64,000 nucleotides of DNA from Neglectibacter timonensis. Lineage in GTDB: Bacteria; Bacillota; Clostridia; Oscillospirales; Acutalibacteraceae. Shown here piece by piece: positions 1 through 7,735 of this stretch (the first letter of the stretch is position 1; every line of letters begins with the position of its first letter). The stretch lies in assembly GCF_900048895.1 (NCBI RefSeq), contig NZ_LT160640.1:62001-126000 (forward strand), in the 5' to 3' direction. Both the position numbers and the translations under genes were made by a program. The notes beneath the pieces are model-generated. The model did not search any database and was not told where the DNA came from. It saw only the letters and a list, made by a program, of their open reading frames with translations.

Positions 1-1603
1 GCTGTTTGATGGCGGCGCTGCGCAGCGCTTTTTTAGTGGTCTCTGTAGCGCAGTCCGCCCGGAAGCGGGTGGGGATGCGGACGGAAAGCTCCAGCATTTT
101 CTTGTCCAGGAAGGGAACCCGCAGTTCCAAAGAATTTGCCATACTCATGCGGTCCGCTTTCAGCAGAATATCGTAGATCATCCAGGTGTGCATATCCACA
201 TACTGCAGCTGAGTGGGTTCATCCAGACCCGGTACCTCGTCAAAGTAACGTCTGCTGTATTCTTCCGGGAGAGAGGATGTGATTGTCCGCTTCAGATATT
301 TCTGCCGTTCTGCACTCTGGAACACGTAGTTGGCCCGCATGAAACGTTGATAAGGCTCCATGGCGCCCCGCACAATAAAATGTTTTCCTTTGAATTCCGG
401 CAGCCGTTTTGCTACTGCACCGGCCATTTTACGGACGGGACGAGGAATCTTTTTTGTGTACCGCTGGAAATGCCCGCCCTGCAGATACATAGGATATCCT
501 CCGAACAATTCGTCCGCACCTTCTCCGGAAAGCACCACTTTTACATATTTACGGGCGTTCTGAGCCAGAAAATACAGGGGGATTTCCGAAGGGTTTGGCA
601 GAGGTTCATCCATAAAATACTGGATTTCCGGCATGGCGTCAAAGAAATCATCGGCAGACACTTTATTGGAAATATTGGGAACCCCCACTACCTTGGAAAA
701 ATCCTGGGCATAGGGCAGTTCACTGTACTTTTCCTCTTCATAACCCACTGAAAAGGTTTTTACCTTCTTTGTGCCCTTGGAGATTTCCTTGACCACATAG
801 CTGGAGTCCACTCCTGAGGAGAGGAAACACCCCACTTCTACATCACTGATTTGATGCATGGCCACGGATTCGGTAAATTCCTTGGCAATGGCGTCTTCCC
901 AGTATTCCAGGGGTTTATCCTCTTCGATGCGGTACTGGATCCGATAATACCGCTCAACTTCCAATTTTCCATTTTGGTACACAAAACAGTGTGCGCCGGG
1001 CAGCTTATAAACGTTTTTAAAGATGGTGTTTTCATAGGGGATGTACTCATAGGACAAGTATTCCGGGATTTTTTCTTCATCCAGCTCCTTTTCAAAGCAG
1101 GGATGGGAGAGAAAACTCTTGATTTCAGAGCCGAACATGAACTGGTTTCCCTTTTTGTAGTAGTAGAAAGGTTTGATGCCGAAAATATCCCTGGCTCCAA
1201 ATAACTTTTTCTCCTTTTTATCCCAGATAACAAAAGCGAACATTCCCCGCAGCTTTTGCAAAATTTCCTTTCCGTATTCCTCGTAGCCGTGAAGGATGGT
1301 TTCGGAATCGGATTTCGTAGTAAAGGTATGGCCTTTCTGCAGTAAATCCTCCCGCAGACTCTGGTAATTGTAAATCTCTCCATTGAACAGCAGGGCCTTT
1401 GAACCGTCCTCGTTGAGGATGGGCTGCCTGCCGCCTTCCAGGTCTATGATGGAGAGGCGGCGGAATCCAAGGGAAATGTCGTCGTCCACATAATAATGAG
1501 CATCGTCCGGACCGCGGTGTATAATGCGGTCGGCCATGGCATGGATAACTGTTTCATAGTCTGCAACCTCCGGAGTATTCCAGAAACCGACAAAGCCGCA
1601 CAT
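1..1603 (-). CDS. asnB: Asparagine synthase (glutamine-hydrolysing) family amidotransferase, 3' end cut by window
   Basis: The protein transfers ammonia from glutamine to an aspartyl carboxylate through an AMP intermediate. About 534 residues are visible; the last ~80 lie outside the window. The start is fixed by MCGFVGF, where Cys2 becomes the N-terminal nucleophile of the glutaminase domain after Met removal, with GGAAGG upstream. Further landmarks are HRGPDD, FNGEIYN and, in the synthetase half, the P-loop LSSGVDSS and the SGEGADE motif. It is a close paralogue of the gene at 3659 and the last visible gene of the same operon, 26 bp after the racemase. From context I infer amidation of D-Asp in the cell-wall cross-bridge, as proposed for AsnH of lactococci, rather than housekeeping asparagine synthesis. 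Family is certain; substrate is inferred. Confidence 0.93.
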   Translation of the reverse strand, partial: MCGFVGFWNTPEVADYETVIHAMADRIIHRGPDDAHYYVDDDISLGFRRLSIIDLEGGRQPILNEDGSKALLFNGEIYNYQSLREDLLQKGHTFTTKSDSETILHGYEEYGKEILQKLRGMFAFVIWDKKEKKLFGARDIFGIKPFYYYKKGNQFMFGSEIKSFLSHPCFEKELDEEKIPEYLSYEYIPYENTIFKNVYKLPGAHCFVYQNGKLEVERYYRIQYRIEEDKPLEYWEDAIAKEFTESVAMHQISDVEVGCFLSSGVDSSYVVKEISKGTKKVKTFSVGYEEEKYSELPYAQDFSKVVGVPNISNKVSADDFFDAMPEIQYFMDEPLPNPSEIPLYFLAQNARKYVKVVLSGEGADELFGGYPMYLQGGHFQRYTKKIPRPVRKMAGAVAKRLPEFKGKHFIVRGAMEPYQRFMRANYVFQSAERQKYLKRTITSSLPEEYSRRYFDEVPGLDEPTQLQYVDMHTWMIYDILLKADRMSMANSLELRVPFLDKKMLELSVRIPTRFRADCATETTKKALRSAAIKQ

Positions 1604-1629
1604 GGCTAATCTTCCTTTCCTGTAGAAAA

Positions 1630-2346
1630 TTATGTAAACAAAACGGAGTATTCTGTTTTCAGAGGAGCGCCGCAGGCCTGTACGCAGCGCTTTGCCAGAA
1701 CTTCCAAGGCGTCTAAATACCCGTGGCCTAACGGCGTGTTTTTCTTTATGAGGGAAAGCTCGGTACAGCCGAGAATCAGGCTGTCACAGCCTGAGAGCTG
1801 CAGTTCACGGGAGACGGCTTCAAACTTTTCCGGATCGGCGGGCCTGCCCGCCTTGATTTCATCATAAATCAGAGACATCACAAGGTTTTGGCCGTATGAA
1901 CCAGGCACGGCGGACTCCAGTCCGCAGGCTTCCAAGGCGGTTTGGAACAGACCGGTGCTCACTGTGCCTGTAGTGGCCAGAATGCCTGCCTTTCTGCGTC
2001 CGGCAGCTTTCAGTTCCTGTGCGGTTTCCGTCAGCATATTGAGAAAGGGGATGGAGACGCTGCCGGCAAGTTCCCGGTAAAAATAGTGAGAGGTGACGCA
2101 GGGCGCACAAAGGCAGCCAGCTCCCAGCTGTTCCAGTGTTCGCGCAGTTTGCTGCATGGAAGGCAGGGGAGAGGGCTTTTCAGGGTCGAGAATATAAGAG
2201 GTCCGGTCCGGTACGCTGGGCCGGTCAAATACAATCACATCCAAATGTTCCTGGTCTGTCTTCGCGTCCGTCATTTCTATGATGAGCTGCAAAAGATAAG
2301 CGGTGGCCATGGGGCCTAACCCACCAATGATGCCTAAGCTTTTCAT
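1630..2346 (-). CDS. Aspartate/glutamate racemase family protein
   Basis: A 238-residue cofactor-independent racemase of the Asp/Glu/hydantoin racemase superfamily, probably interconverting L- and D-aspartate. It opens with the typical IGGLGPMAT segment. Two candidate catalytic cysteines are visible, in APCVTSH (about residue 83) and LGCTEL (about residue 193), the pair that removes and returns the alpha proton. Its ATG overlaps the stop codon of the upstream ligase gene by one base (TAATG), indicating translational coupling. Placement directly after a D-aspartate-ligase-like gene repeats the racemase/ligase pairing described for Enterococcus faecium. Glutamate racemase (MurI) is less likely, since no other peptidoglycan precursor gene is nearby and the ligase resembles the Asp enzyme. 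Confidence 0.88.
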   Translation of the reverse strand: MKSLGIIGGLGPMATAYLLQLIIEMTDAKTDQEHLDVIVFDRPSVPDRTSYILDPEKPSPLPSMQQTARTLEQLGAGCLCAPCVTSHYFYRELAGSVSIPFLNMLTETAQELKAAGRRKAGILATTGTVSTGLFQTALEACGLESAVPGSYGQNLVMSLIYDEIKAGRPADPEKFEAVSRELQLSGCDSLILGCTELSLIKKNTPLGHGYLDALEVLAKRCVQACGAPLKTEYSVLFT

Positions 2347-3581
2347 TAATCCCGTAATCCTTTATTTCCAAAATAGCGTTTGTATTTTTCGAAGTAGTGA
2401 AACTGGTTTTTGGCGTAGTTGATCAAGCGGCGGAGAGAACGGTCCTTATTGTAATAGTAGGAATGGCATACCTTGCCCTCTCGGATGAGGGCGCGGGCCT
2501 CTTTTTTGGCGCTTTCATTATGAACGTAGTCGAAAATAATCTTCGTGGGGATGATGGTCCACAGCACTTTATTTTTCGCTACGGTGCACGGCAGATCCTT
2601 GTGGTAAATCACATCATCCACCAACCATTTTGCAAGGTTGTATCCTGCCGCTGTTACAAAAAAGCTGCTGCGGCCCTGACGCAGATTCATTTCGAAAAGT
2701 TTGTAAGTGCCGTCCCTTTGGTCAAATTTCATATCAAAGTTGGCAAAACCCACATAGCCAATTCCATCGAGAAACCCTTTCATCATCTCATTGAGCTTTT
2801 CATCAAAGCCGTTGATAATGGCGGCATAGCTGCCGATCCCTTCAGGCGAATGCTCCTCCAGCAAGGCGTTCCCCAAGGCGATAAGCTTCACCTTTTTGTC
2901 CCTGCCGCAGTAGCAGTTCATCACCCTCATATTGCTGTCGTCTCCGGGAATGTACTCCTGCAGAATCAGGTGATCTTTGTAGCTGGAGGAATAGATGGCG
3001 TCTAGAATGGCGTCGAATTCTTCCCTGCTTTCCGCCACAAAAACTTTCTTTTTATGGGGAAACCGGCAGTTCCAGTAAGCCACGGAATTGGAAGGCTTGA
3101 TGATGACCGGGAACTCGAAGGGGAGGGTGATCCCCCTGTAATTTTCATAGGAACAGGCAGTGGTTTTGGGAAACGAAAAACCGTGCTCCGTGCACACCTC
3201 GTAGAAGCTTTCCTTGATGGAAAGCCGCATCAGCAGCTTCTCGTCGATACACTCGAATTCATAGATACCGCGCAGCTTGTCCTGGTTGCGTACCAGCAGC
3301 TTGATGTAGTTGTCTCCGCAGGGAACCAGGAGCAGCTTTTTGCCGCTGCCTTTGTACCGGGTGGCAAAATCCAGCAAGGTTCTGACAAACACCTCGCCGT
3401 CCTCCAATTTTGGCTCCACCACCTCTACGGAGACGATTTTACTGGCAGTGCAGGGCCCCAGCACCCCCTTGCCAATGGCCACGGACTTCAGGCCGTATTC
3501 CTCGTGGAAGGAGCGAGCCATGCCGTAAACGTTGATATCGCTGCCCAGCAAAACGGGCTGAAAATCGATTTGATCCGCCAT
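2346..3581 (-). CDS. ATP-grasp ligase resembling D-aspartate ligase
   Basis: A 411-residue ATP-grasp enzyme resembling, from memory, the E. faecium D-aspartate ligase Aslfm. That enzyme activates D-Asp as an acyl-phosphate and joins it to the side-chain amine of the peptidoglycan stem diamino acid. Matching stretches include an N-terminal LLGSDINVYGMARS, the ATP-grasp segment IPGDDSNMRV (about residue 209) and the metal-binding NFDMKFDQRDG followed by EMNLRQGRSSFFVT. Length matches the family. It sits between two asparagine-synthase-type genes and immediately before the racemase, in one operon. A generic carboxylate-amine ligase with another substrate is possible, but the neighbours favour D-Asp. 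The start has AAAGGA upstream at slightly long spacing. Confidence 0.87.
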   Translation of the reverse strand: MADQIDFQPVLLGSDINVYGMARSFHEEYGLKSVAIGKGVLGPCTASKIVSVEVVEPKLEDGEVFVRTLLDFATRYKGSGKKLLLVPCGDNYIKLLVRNQDKLRGIYEFECIDEKLLMRLSIKESFYEVCTEHGFSFPKTTACSYENYRGITLPFEFPVIIKPSNSVAYWNCRFPHKKKVFVAESREEFDAILDAIYSSSYKDHLILQEYIPGDDSNMRVMNCYCGRDKKVKLIALGNALLEEHSPEGIGSYAAIINGFDEKLNEMMKGFLDGIGYVGFANFDMKFDQRDGTYKLFEMNLRQGRSSFFVTAAGYNLAKWLVDDVIYHKDLPCTVAKNKVLWTIIPTKIIFDYVHNESAKKEARALIREGKVCHSYYYNKDRSLRRLINYAKNQFHYFEKYKRYFGNKGLRD

Positions 3582-3658
3582 GTTTCAATCATGTCCTTTC
3601 TTGCGCCTGTCCATTTCACATAGGGATGCGGCGCTGATACTGTCAGAACGTGCGCTTT

Positions 3659-5497
3659 TTACGCGGCTTCTGGGAAAAATTGCTTGTACCAGATCAGGAA
3701 GGTGTATACGGTCCATACACGGCGGCTGTTGTCCGCCTTGCCGGCCCGGTGATCGTCCAATAGCTTTATCAGTTTTTCCGTGTGGAAGAATTTTTCTGCA
3801 TTGCTGCCGGTGAACTCTTCTTTGACCATGTTATAGTATTTTTCTTCCTTCAGCCAAACACGGGTAGGTACGGGAAAGCCCAATTTCTTTTTGCCAGCCC
3901 ACTTTTCGGGCATCCTGCGCAGAGCGGCCTTACGCATGGCGTATTTTGTGTTTTCCTCGTTTACGCGGTATTTTAATGGAATACGTCCGGCCAATGCCAT
4001 AATTTCTTTATCCAGGAAAGGAACCCGCAGTTCCAGGGAATTTGCCATGCTCATTTTGTCTGCCTTGAGCAGAATATCGCCGACCATCCACATGTTCAGA
4101 TCGACAAACTGCATTTTTGTCACTGCGTCTTTATCCTGTACCATGTCGTAATAAGGTTTTACCAAAGCGGCTGGAGATTGAGCATCTGTGGGGTGTTTCA
4201 GCAGAGATTTGCGTTCCTTTTCCGAGAACATATAAGCGTTGCCGATAAAACGTTCTTCCAGCCTTTTGCCCCGGCGTACAAGAAAATTCAGGCCCCGGTG
4301 AGCGGGAAGCAGAGAAGCTGCCTTGCCGACTAATTTGCGGATGGGGAAAGGAATCTTATCATACCAGGCACACTCCAGCGGCTCCCGGTAGATATTGTAG
4401 CCGCCGAAAATCTCATCGGCACCTTCGCCGGAGAGCACCACCTTCAGGTGTTGGGCAGCCGTATTGCACACAAAGTACAGGGCCACAGCGGCGGGATCCG
4501 CCAAAGGCTCGTCCATATGGTATTGGATTTTCGGGAAGGTGCTCCAGAACTCCTCAGGGGTGATAATCTTGCTGATGTTTTTAACCGGAATCTGTCTGGA
4601 GAGCTCTTCCGCATAGCTGATTTCGTTATATTTGGTACCGTTGTCGAAACCTACCGTGAAGGTCTTGTCCACATTGGCGGAACAGGCCACATAACTGGAA
4701 TCTACGCCGGAGGAAAGGAAGGAACCAACCTCCACGTCGCTTATCTTATGCGCTTCCACACTGTCATCGAAGGTCTTTTCAATTTCATCCACCCAGTATT
4801 CCAGTGTTTTGTCTTCCTCCGCCCGGAATTCAGGAATCCAATACCGGGTCAGACTCATCTTACCGTCCTTATAGAGAAAGTAGTGGGCGGGGGGCATTTT
4901 ATATACGTCCTTGAAAAAGGTTTCAAAGCCAGGAGAGTATTGGAAGGAGAGATAGCTTTCCAGGGCGCGCTCGTTGAGCTCTTTTTTAAAATGGGGATGG
5001 TGCAGAAAGCTCTTGATCTCTGAGCCAAACATCAGCGTGCTGCCCATCTTTGCGTAGTAGAGGGGCTTGATTCCAAAAAAGTCCCGGGCGCCGAACAGCT
5101 CATGGGAATTCCGGTCCCAAATGACGAAAGCAAACATCCCACGCAGCTTATTGAGTAAATCTGTACCGTATTCCTCATAACCGTGAAGAAGTACCTCGGA
5201 ATCTGTAGCAGTTTTGAACACATGTCCTGCCGCAAGCAGGTCCCTTTTGATTTCCTGGAAATTATAAATCTCCCCGTTGAACAGCAGCACTTTGCTCTCG
5301 TCCTCATTGAGTATTGGCTGCCTGCCGCCTTCCAGGTCGATAATGGAAAGCCGGCGAAATCCCAGGGAGATCGAACCGTCCATATAATAGTCGGCATCGT
5401 CGGGGCCGCGATGCCGGATAGCGTCTGTCATGCTGTGAAGCACACTTTCGTCACGCTGAGTGTCACCACCGTTGATGAATCCCACAAATCCACACAT
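3659..5497 (-). CDS. asnB: Asparagine synthase (glutamine-hydrolysing) family amidotransferase
   Basis: A 612-residue two-domain enzyme: an N-terminal Ntn-type glutaminase (about 1-210) and a C-terminal ATP-pyrophosphatase synthetase domain. The reading frame is open further upstream, but the start was placed at MCGFVGF because Cys2 must be N-terminal after processing, and GGAGG lies eight bases before that ATG. Visible motifs are HRGPDD, LFNGEIYN, the P-loop FLSSGVDSSYV and LSGEGADEIFGGY. It is the first gene of the operon with the D-Asp ligase, racemase and a second paralogue, behind a leader with an attenuator-like hairpin. Having two amidotransferase paralogues in one operon suggests two different acceptors or specialised duplicates. 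Confidence 0.95.
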   Translation of the reverse strand: MCGFVGFINGGDTQRDESVLHSMTDAIRHRGPDDADYYMDGSISLGFRRLSIIDLEGGRQPILNEDESKVLLFNGEIYNFQEIKRDLLAAGHVFKTATDSEVLLHGYEEYGTDLLNKLRGMFAFVIWDRNSHELFGARDFFGIKPLYYAKMGSTLMFGSEIKSFLHHPHFKKELNERALESYLSFQYSPGFETFFKDVYKMPPAHYFLYKDGKMSLTRYWIPEFRAEEDKTLEYWVDEIEKTFDDSVEAHKISDVEVGSFLSSGVDSSYVACSANVDKTFTVGFDNGTKYNEISYAEELSRQIPVKNISKIITPEEFWSTFPKIQYHMDEPLADPAAVALYFVCNTAAQHLKVVLSGEGADEIFGGYNIYREPLECAWYDKIPFPIRKLVGKAASLLPAHRGLNFLVRRGKRLEERFIGNAYMFSEKERKSLLKHPTDAQSPAALVKPYYDMVQDKDAVTKMQFVDLNMWMVGDILLKADKMSMANSLELRVPFLDKEIMALAGRIPLKYRVNEENTKYAMRKAALRRMPEKWAGKKKLGFPVPTRVWLKEEKYYNMVKEEFTGSNAEKFFHTEKLIKLLDDHRAGKADNSRRVWTVYTFLIWYKQFFPEAA

Positions 5498-5643
5498 ACC
5501 ATGTAACCTCCAAATCTGTATCCTGCACAGTAAAAAAGGGCGCGGACGTCCTGAAACCGCGCCCTGCAATCTGTCCTTGTTCCGGAACCTTACGACCGGC
5601 GGTCAATTCTGAAAAGCTCATTTCCAAACTCATTCGGACAGAT
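5498..5643 (-). ncRNA. Structured 5' leader of the D-Asp/asnB operon (candidate riboswitch or attenuator)
   Basis: The likely transcript begins near 5643, exactly where ATCTGTCC (5636-5643) starts. This pairs perfectly with GGACAGAT (5569-5576) to close a domain of about 75 nt. Inside are a GACC-GGTC hairpin and the self-complementary GTTCCGGAAC. The terminator hairpin follows eleven bases later. A closing stem at +1 plus a downstream terminator is the layout of a transcription-controlling riboswitch. I do not recognise the class: there is no T-box sequence and no match to the glnA motif as I remember it. Confidence 0.5.
5532..5564 (-). terminator. Attenuator-like intrinsic terminator in the asnB leader
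   Basis: On the minus strand GGGCGCGG pairs perfectly with CCGCGCCC and is followed by six U residues. It lies about 35 bases before the asnB start codon, between promoter and gene, so it can only act as a conditional (leader) terminator or attenuator. Confidence 0.75.
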
Positions 5644-5649
5644 GATCCT

Positions 5650-5655
5650 ATTATA
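5650..5655 (-). promoter_or_regulatory. Promoter -10 for the asnB / D-Asp ligase operon
   Basis: A perfect TATAAT on the minus strand is preceded by TGG, giving an extended -10 (TGnTATAAT). The -35 region is poor (TGTCAA at 17 bp), as is common with extended -10 promoters. Confidence 0.7.
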
Positions 5656-5703
5656 CCACAAAAAGGTTGAAATTGACAGTGGTTCTTTAAACTCAGCCTA
5701 TTT

Positions 5704-6390
5704 TTATGATTTGACGTCGGTTTCGAGCTTTTTGATCATGTCAAAAAGACTGGGGGCATACAGAGGATAATCGTTTGCAAGCAGTTCGGGGGTCAGATGA
5801 GGCAGTGAATCCCTGCTGACTCCTCTGCATTCTCCAATATCTTCCCCACTTAAAATGTAACGTTCTTTGGCTTCGGAGACGGCCATGGAGGATTCGATGG
5901 TGGCGCCGAAAAGACGGCGGTCCAGCTCGAACATACCCTGAGGGTTTTTAGGATTGGAGGAATAGAGAACGCGGAACGCCTTATAAACGGCGGAAAACAG
6001 GTAGTGAGAAACCACGTTGGTCAGGCTTTCACTCTTGATTTTTCTTAGGATAGCGAATACAATGTTGAGAGAATTCACAAGGATTCTGCGGTTGTATTCC
6101 AATTGGGTGCTGTCGTTTTTTTTGGCCCGGGCAGGGCTGTCGTCCGGAACTTCATTGAGAGTAAATTTTTTTCCGGTTCGGTGAGGAGTGCGCCCCAAAA
6201 GATAGTCACAGGAAACACCGTAATAGTCAGCCACCTTTACCACGAAATTCAGTCCGCATTCCCGAATTCCCTTTTCATAGTGGGAAAGCAGAGCTTGAGA
6301 AATGCCTAAATCTTCGGCTACCTTTTTTTGACTGAAGCCCTGTTCTTTTCTAAGCAGGGTAAGAATTCTTGGAAAATCATTGTTAATCAA
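5704..6390 (-). CDS. XRE-family helix-turn-helix transcriptional regulator
   Basis: A 228-residue regulator with an N-terminal Cro/CI-type helix-turn-helix (about residues 7-62: FSQKKVAEDLGISQALLSHYEKG, split here as QKKVAEDLGIS and ALLSHYEKG, then YYGVSCDYLLGRT), followed by a C-terminal region I cannot assign. The start is taken as the TTG at 6390, because AAAGAGG lies seven to eight bases upstream. The frame is open another 23 codons without a better ribosome site. It is transcribed toward the D-Asp/asnB operon with 207 bp between, so it could regulate that operon or itself; this is inference from position only. An inverted repeat suited to such a regulator lies just upstream at 6504-6520. 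Confidence 0.9.
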   Translation of the reverse strand: MINNDFPRILTLLRKEQGFSQKKVAEDLGISQALLSHYEKGIRECGLNFVVKVADYYGVSCDYLLGRTPHRTGKKFTLNEVPDDSPARAKKNDSTQLEYNRRILVNSLNIVFAILRKIKSESLTNVVSHYLFSAVYKAFRVLYSSNPKNPQGMFELDRRLFGATIESSMAVSEAKERYILSGEDIGECRGVSRDSLPHLTPELLANDYPLYAPSLFDMIKKLETDVKS

Positions 6391-6502
6391 CGCCAAAACA
6401 CCTCTTTCAAAAATAGAATGTGTGTTACCGGCTGGCAGAATCTTTGCCGACACGTACATCTGCCCTGGGTATGGGCAGTGTGATAATATTATACTGTTGA
6501 CT

Positions 6503-6518
6503 TTACTACAAGTAGAAA
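6503..6518. promoter_or_regulatory. Candidate operator upstream of the XRE regulator
   Basis: The sequence TTTACTAC-AA-GTAGAAAA is a dyad with seven of eight matching positions, centred on the core CTACAAGTAG (6506-6515). It sits between the XRE gene and the oppositely transcribed phosphatase-fold gene, near a minus-strand TATAAT, where an autoregulatory operator would be expected. Confidence 0.4.
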
Positions 6519-6614
6519 ACGATGTAAAGAGAAAAATTAGAAATACACAAAATATTCATATAAAATTTACCAATTCATCTGCTACCGCGCAGAAAACAAA
6601 GAAAGGAATTTCTC

Positions 6615-7313
6615 ATGAAATCTTATGTGATCCATCTTATTCGAAACGCTCCCTGCGAGGGAAATTTGGAGGGGCGTTATATCGGCAGAACCGAGTCGCC
6701 GCTTGCCATGCAGTCCATTCAGGAGCTTGTCGGGCTGAAGAAAGAATTTATCTATCCCGAGGCACAGGGATTTTATGCCAGTCCCTCCACCCGCTGTGTG
6801 GATACGCTGAAAATTCTCTATCCTGAGGCGGATCCTGAAGTGATTCTGGAGATGGCGGAATGTGATTTCGGCGATTGGGAAGGGCGGACCGCACAGGAGC
6901 TGCAGCAGGATGAAAAATTCCGGGCCTGGATGGAGGAGGGAGGTCAAAATGCGCCCCCAAACGGGGAGAGCGGGGCGGTTTTTCTGCAAAGGGTATTGAG
7001 CGGATTTGAAATGTTGGTGCAGAATATGATGAGCAAGGGGGAGACCTCTGCGGTGCTGGTGACGCACGGCGGCGTCATTATGGGGATTCTTTCCGCCTAC
7101 GGGCTGCCCCGTGCCAATTTTTACGACTGGATGTGTGAGAGCGGCTGCGGTTATTCCATGCGTATTACCCCGGGACTATGGATGCGTTCCCATGTGGCCG
7201 AGGTGTTTGAAACCCTGCCCCGGGGGGAGGAAGGCGAAAGCCCGGATCACTTGGTGGTGGATTTGGCACGCGAGGCTGCAGATAGAGCCTATGGAAAGAG
7301 AGAAGAAGAGTAA
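6615..7313 (+). CDS. Histidine-phosphatase-fold (phosphoglycerate-mutase-like) protein with altered RHG motif
   Basis: A 232-residue member of the histidine phosphatase superfamily, related to CobC/PhoE-type phosphatases. The frame, the GRYIGRTESPL segment, SPSTRCVDT, the ECDFGDWEG segment and the distal VTHGG histidine are all present. At the catalytic RHG position, however, the sequence is LIRNAPCEGN: the phospho-accepting His (CAC/CAT) is replaced by Asn (AAC). Unless another residue substitutes, the protein should be unable to form the phosphohistidine intermediate. It may bind a phosphoester without hydrolysing it. AAAGGAATTTCTC lies upstream of the ATG. It stands alone on the plus strand between the XRE gene and the leucine genes. 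Confidence 0.85.
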   Translation: MKSYVIHLIRNAPCEGNLEGRYIGRTESPLAMQSIQELVGLKKEFIYPEAQGFYASPSTRCVDTLKILYPEADPEVILEMAECDFGDWEGRTAQELQQDEKFRAWMEEGGQNAPPNGESGAVFLQRVLSGFEMLVQNMMSKGETSAVLVTHGGVIMGILSAYGLPRANFYDWMCESGCGYSMRITPGLWMRSHVAEVFETLPRGEEGESPDHLVVDLAREAADRAYGKREEE

Positions 7314-7342
7314 GCAGGTCGGGCTTGTTAAAAAAATGAAGC

Positions 7343-7371
7343 TTGACAAACGAAAAAAAACGGCCTATAAT
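7343..7371 (+). promoter_or_regulatory. Promoter of the leuAB transcript
   Basis: A consensus -35 (TTGACA, 7343-7348) and -10 (TATAAT, 7366-7371) are separated by exactly 17 bp. Transcription should begin near 7378, giving a leader of about 360 nt. Confidence 0.9.
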
Positions 7372-7377
7372 GCGTTA

Positions 7378-7658
7378 CAAAGTTTATATCCAGAAAGACT
7401 TTGACGGGAATAAGACGCTGATTGGAGATCTAAAGAGAGCCTGTAAGCGGTGAAAGCAGGCGGTTTTCGCAGCGTGAATAGCTCATCCCTGAGTCGCCCC
7501 TCCGAGCATTTTGCCAGGAGAGGACGTGCGGCGGCGTTACACGCCCGGCTTTGTTAGAAGCGCAGAGGGTTTTCGGGTGACCGGAAACTGAAACGGGTGG
7601 TACCGCGGATTTGAAAAGAGTTCGCCCCGGACACGGGTTTTTCGTGTCCGGGGCTTTT
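7378..7658 (+). ncRNA. T-box leader with a CUC (leucine) specifier
   Basis: The hallmark T-box GGGTGGTACCGCGG is at 7595-7608. Upstream, AGCGTGAATAGCTCATCCC carries the specifier codon CTC (7482-7484), a leucine codon that fits the downstream leuA gene. Uncharged tRNA-Leu would pair with the specifier and with the T-box bulge, favouring the antiterminator. The competing terminator is at 7624-7658. Confidence 0.95.
7624..7658 (+). terminator. T-box conditional terminator
   Basis: GCCCCGGACACG pairs perfectly with CGTGTCCGGGGC around a short U-rich loop and is followed by TTTTCT. It is the terminator alternative of the leucine T-box. Confidence 0.92.
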
Positions 7659-7735
7659 CTGTTTTCGGAGATCATGGCCTTTCTGGAAATAAAAAGAAAT
7701 TCTAAAGAGAATGGCTGAGAAAGGATGGAACTGTT

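Noticed and set aside
2397-3623. Long open frames on the plus strand opposite the D-Asp-ligase gene
   Set aside because: They are antisense to a clear ATP-grasp gene, have no ribosome sites and no family features.
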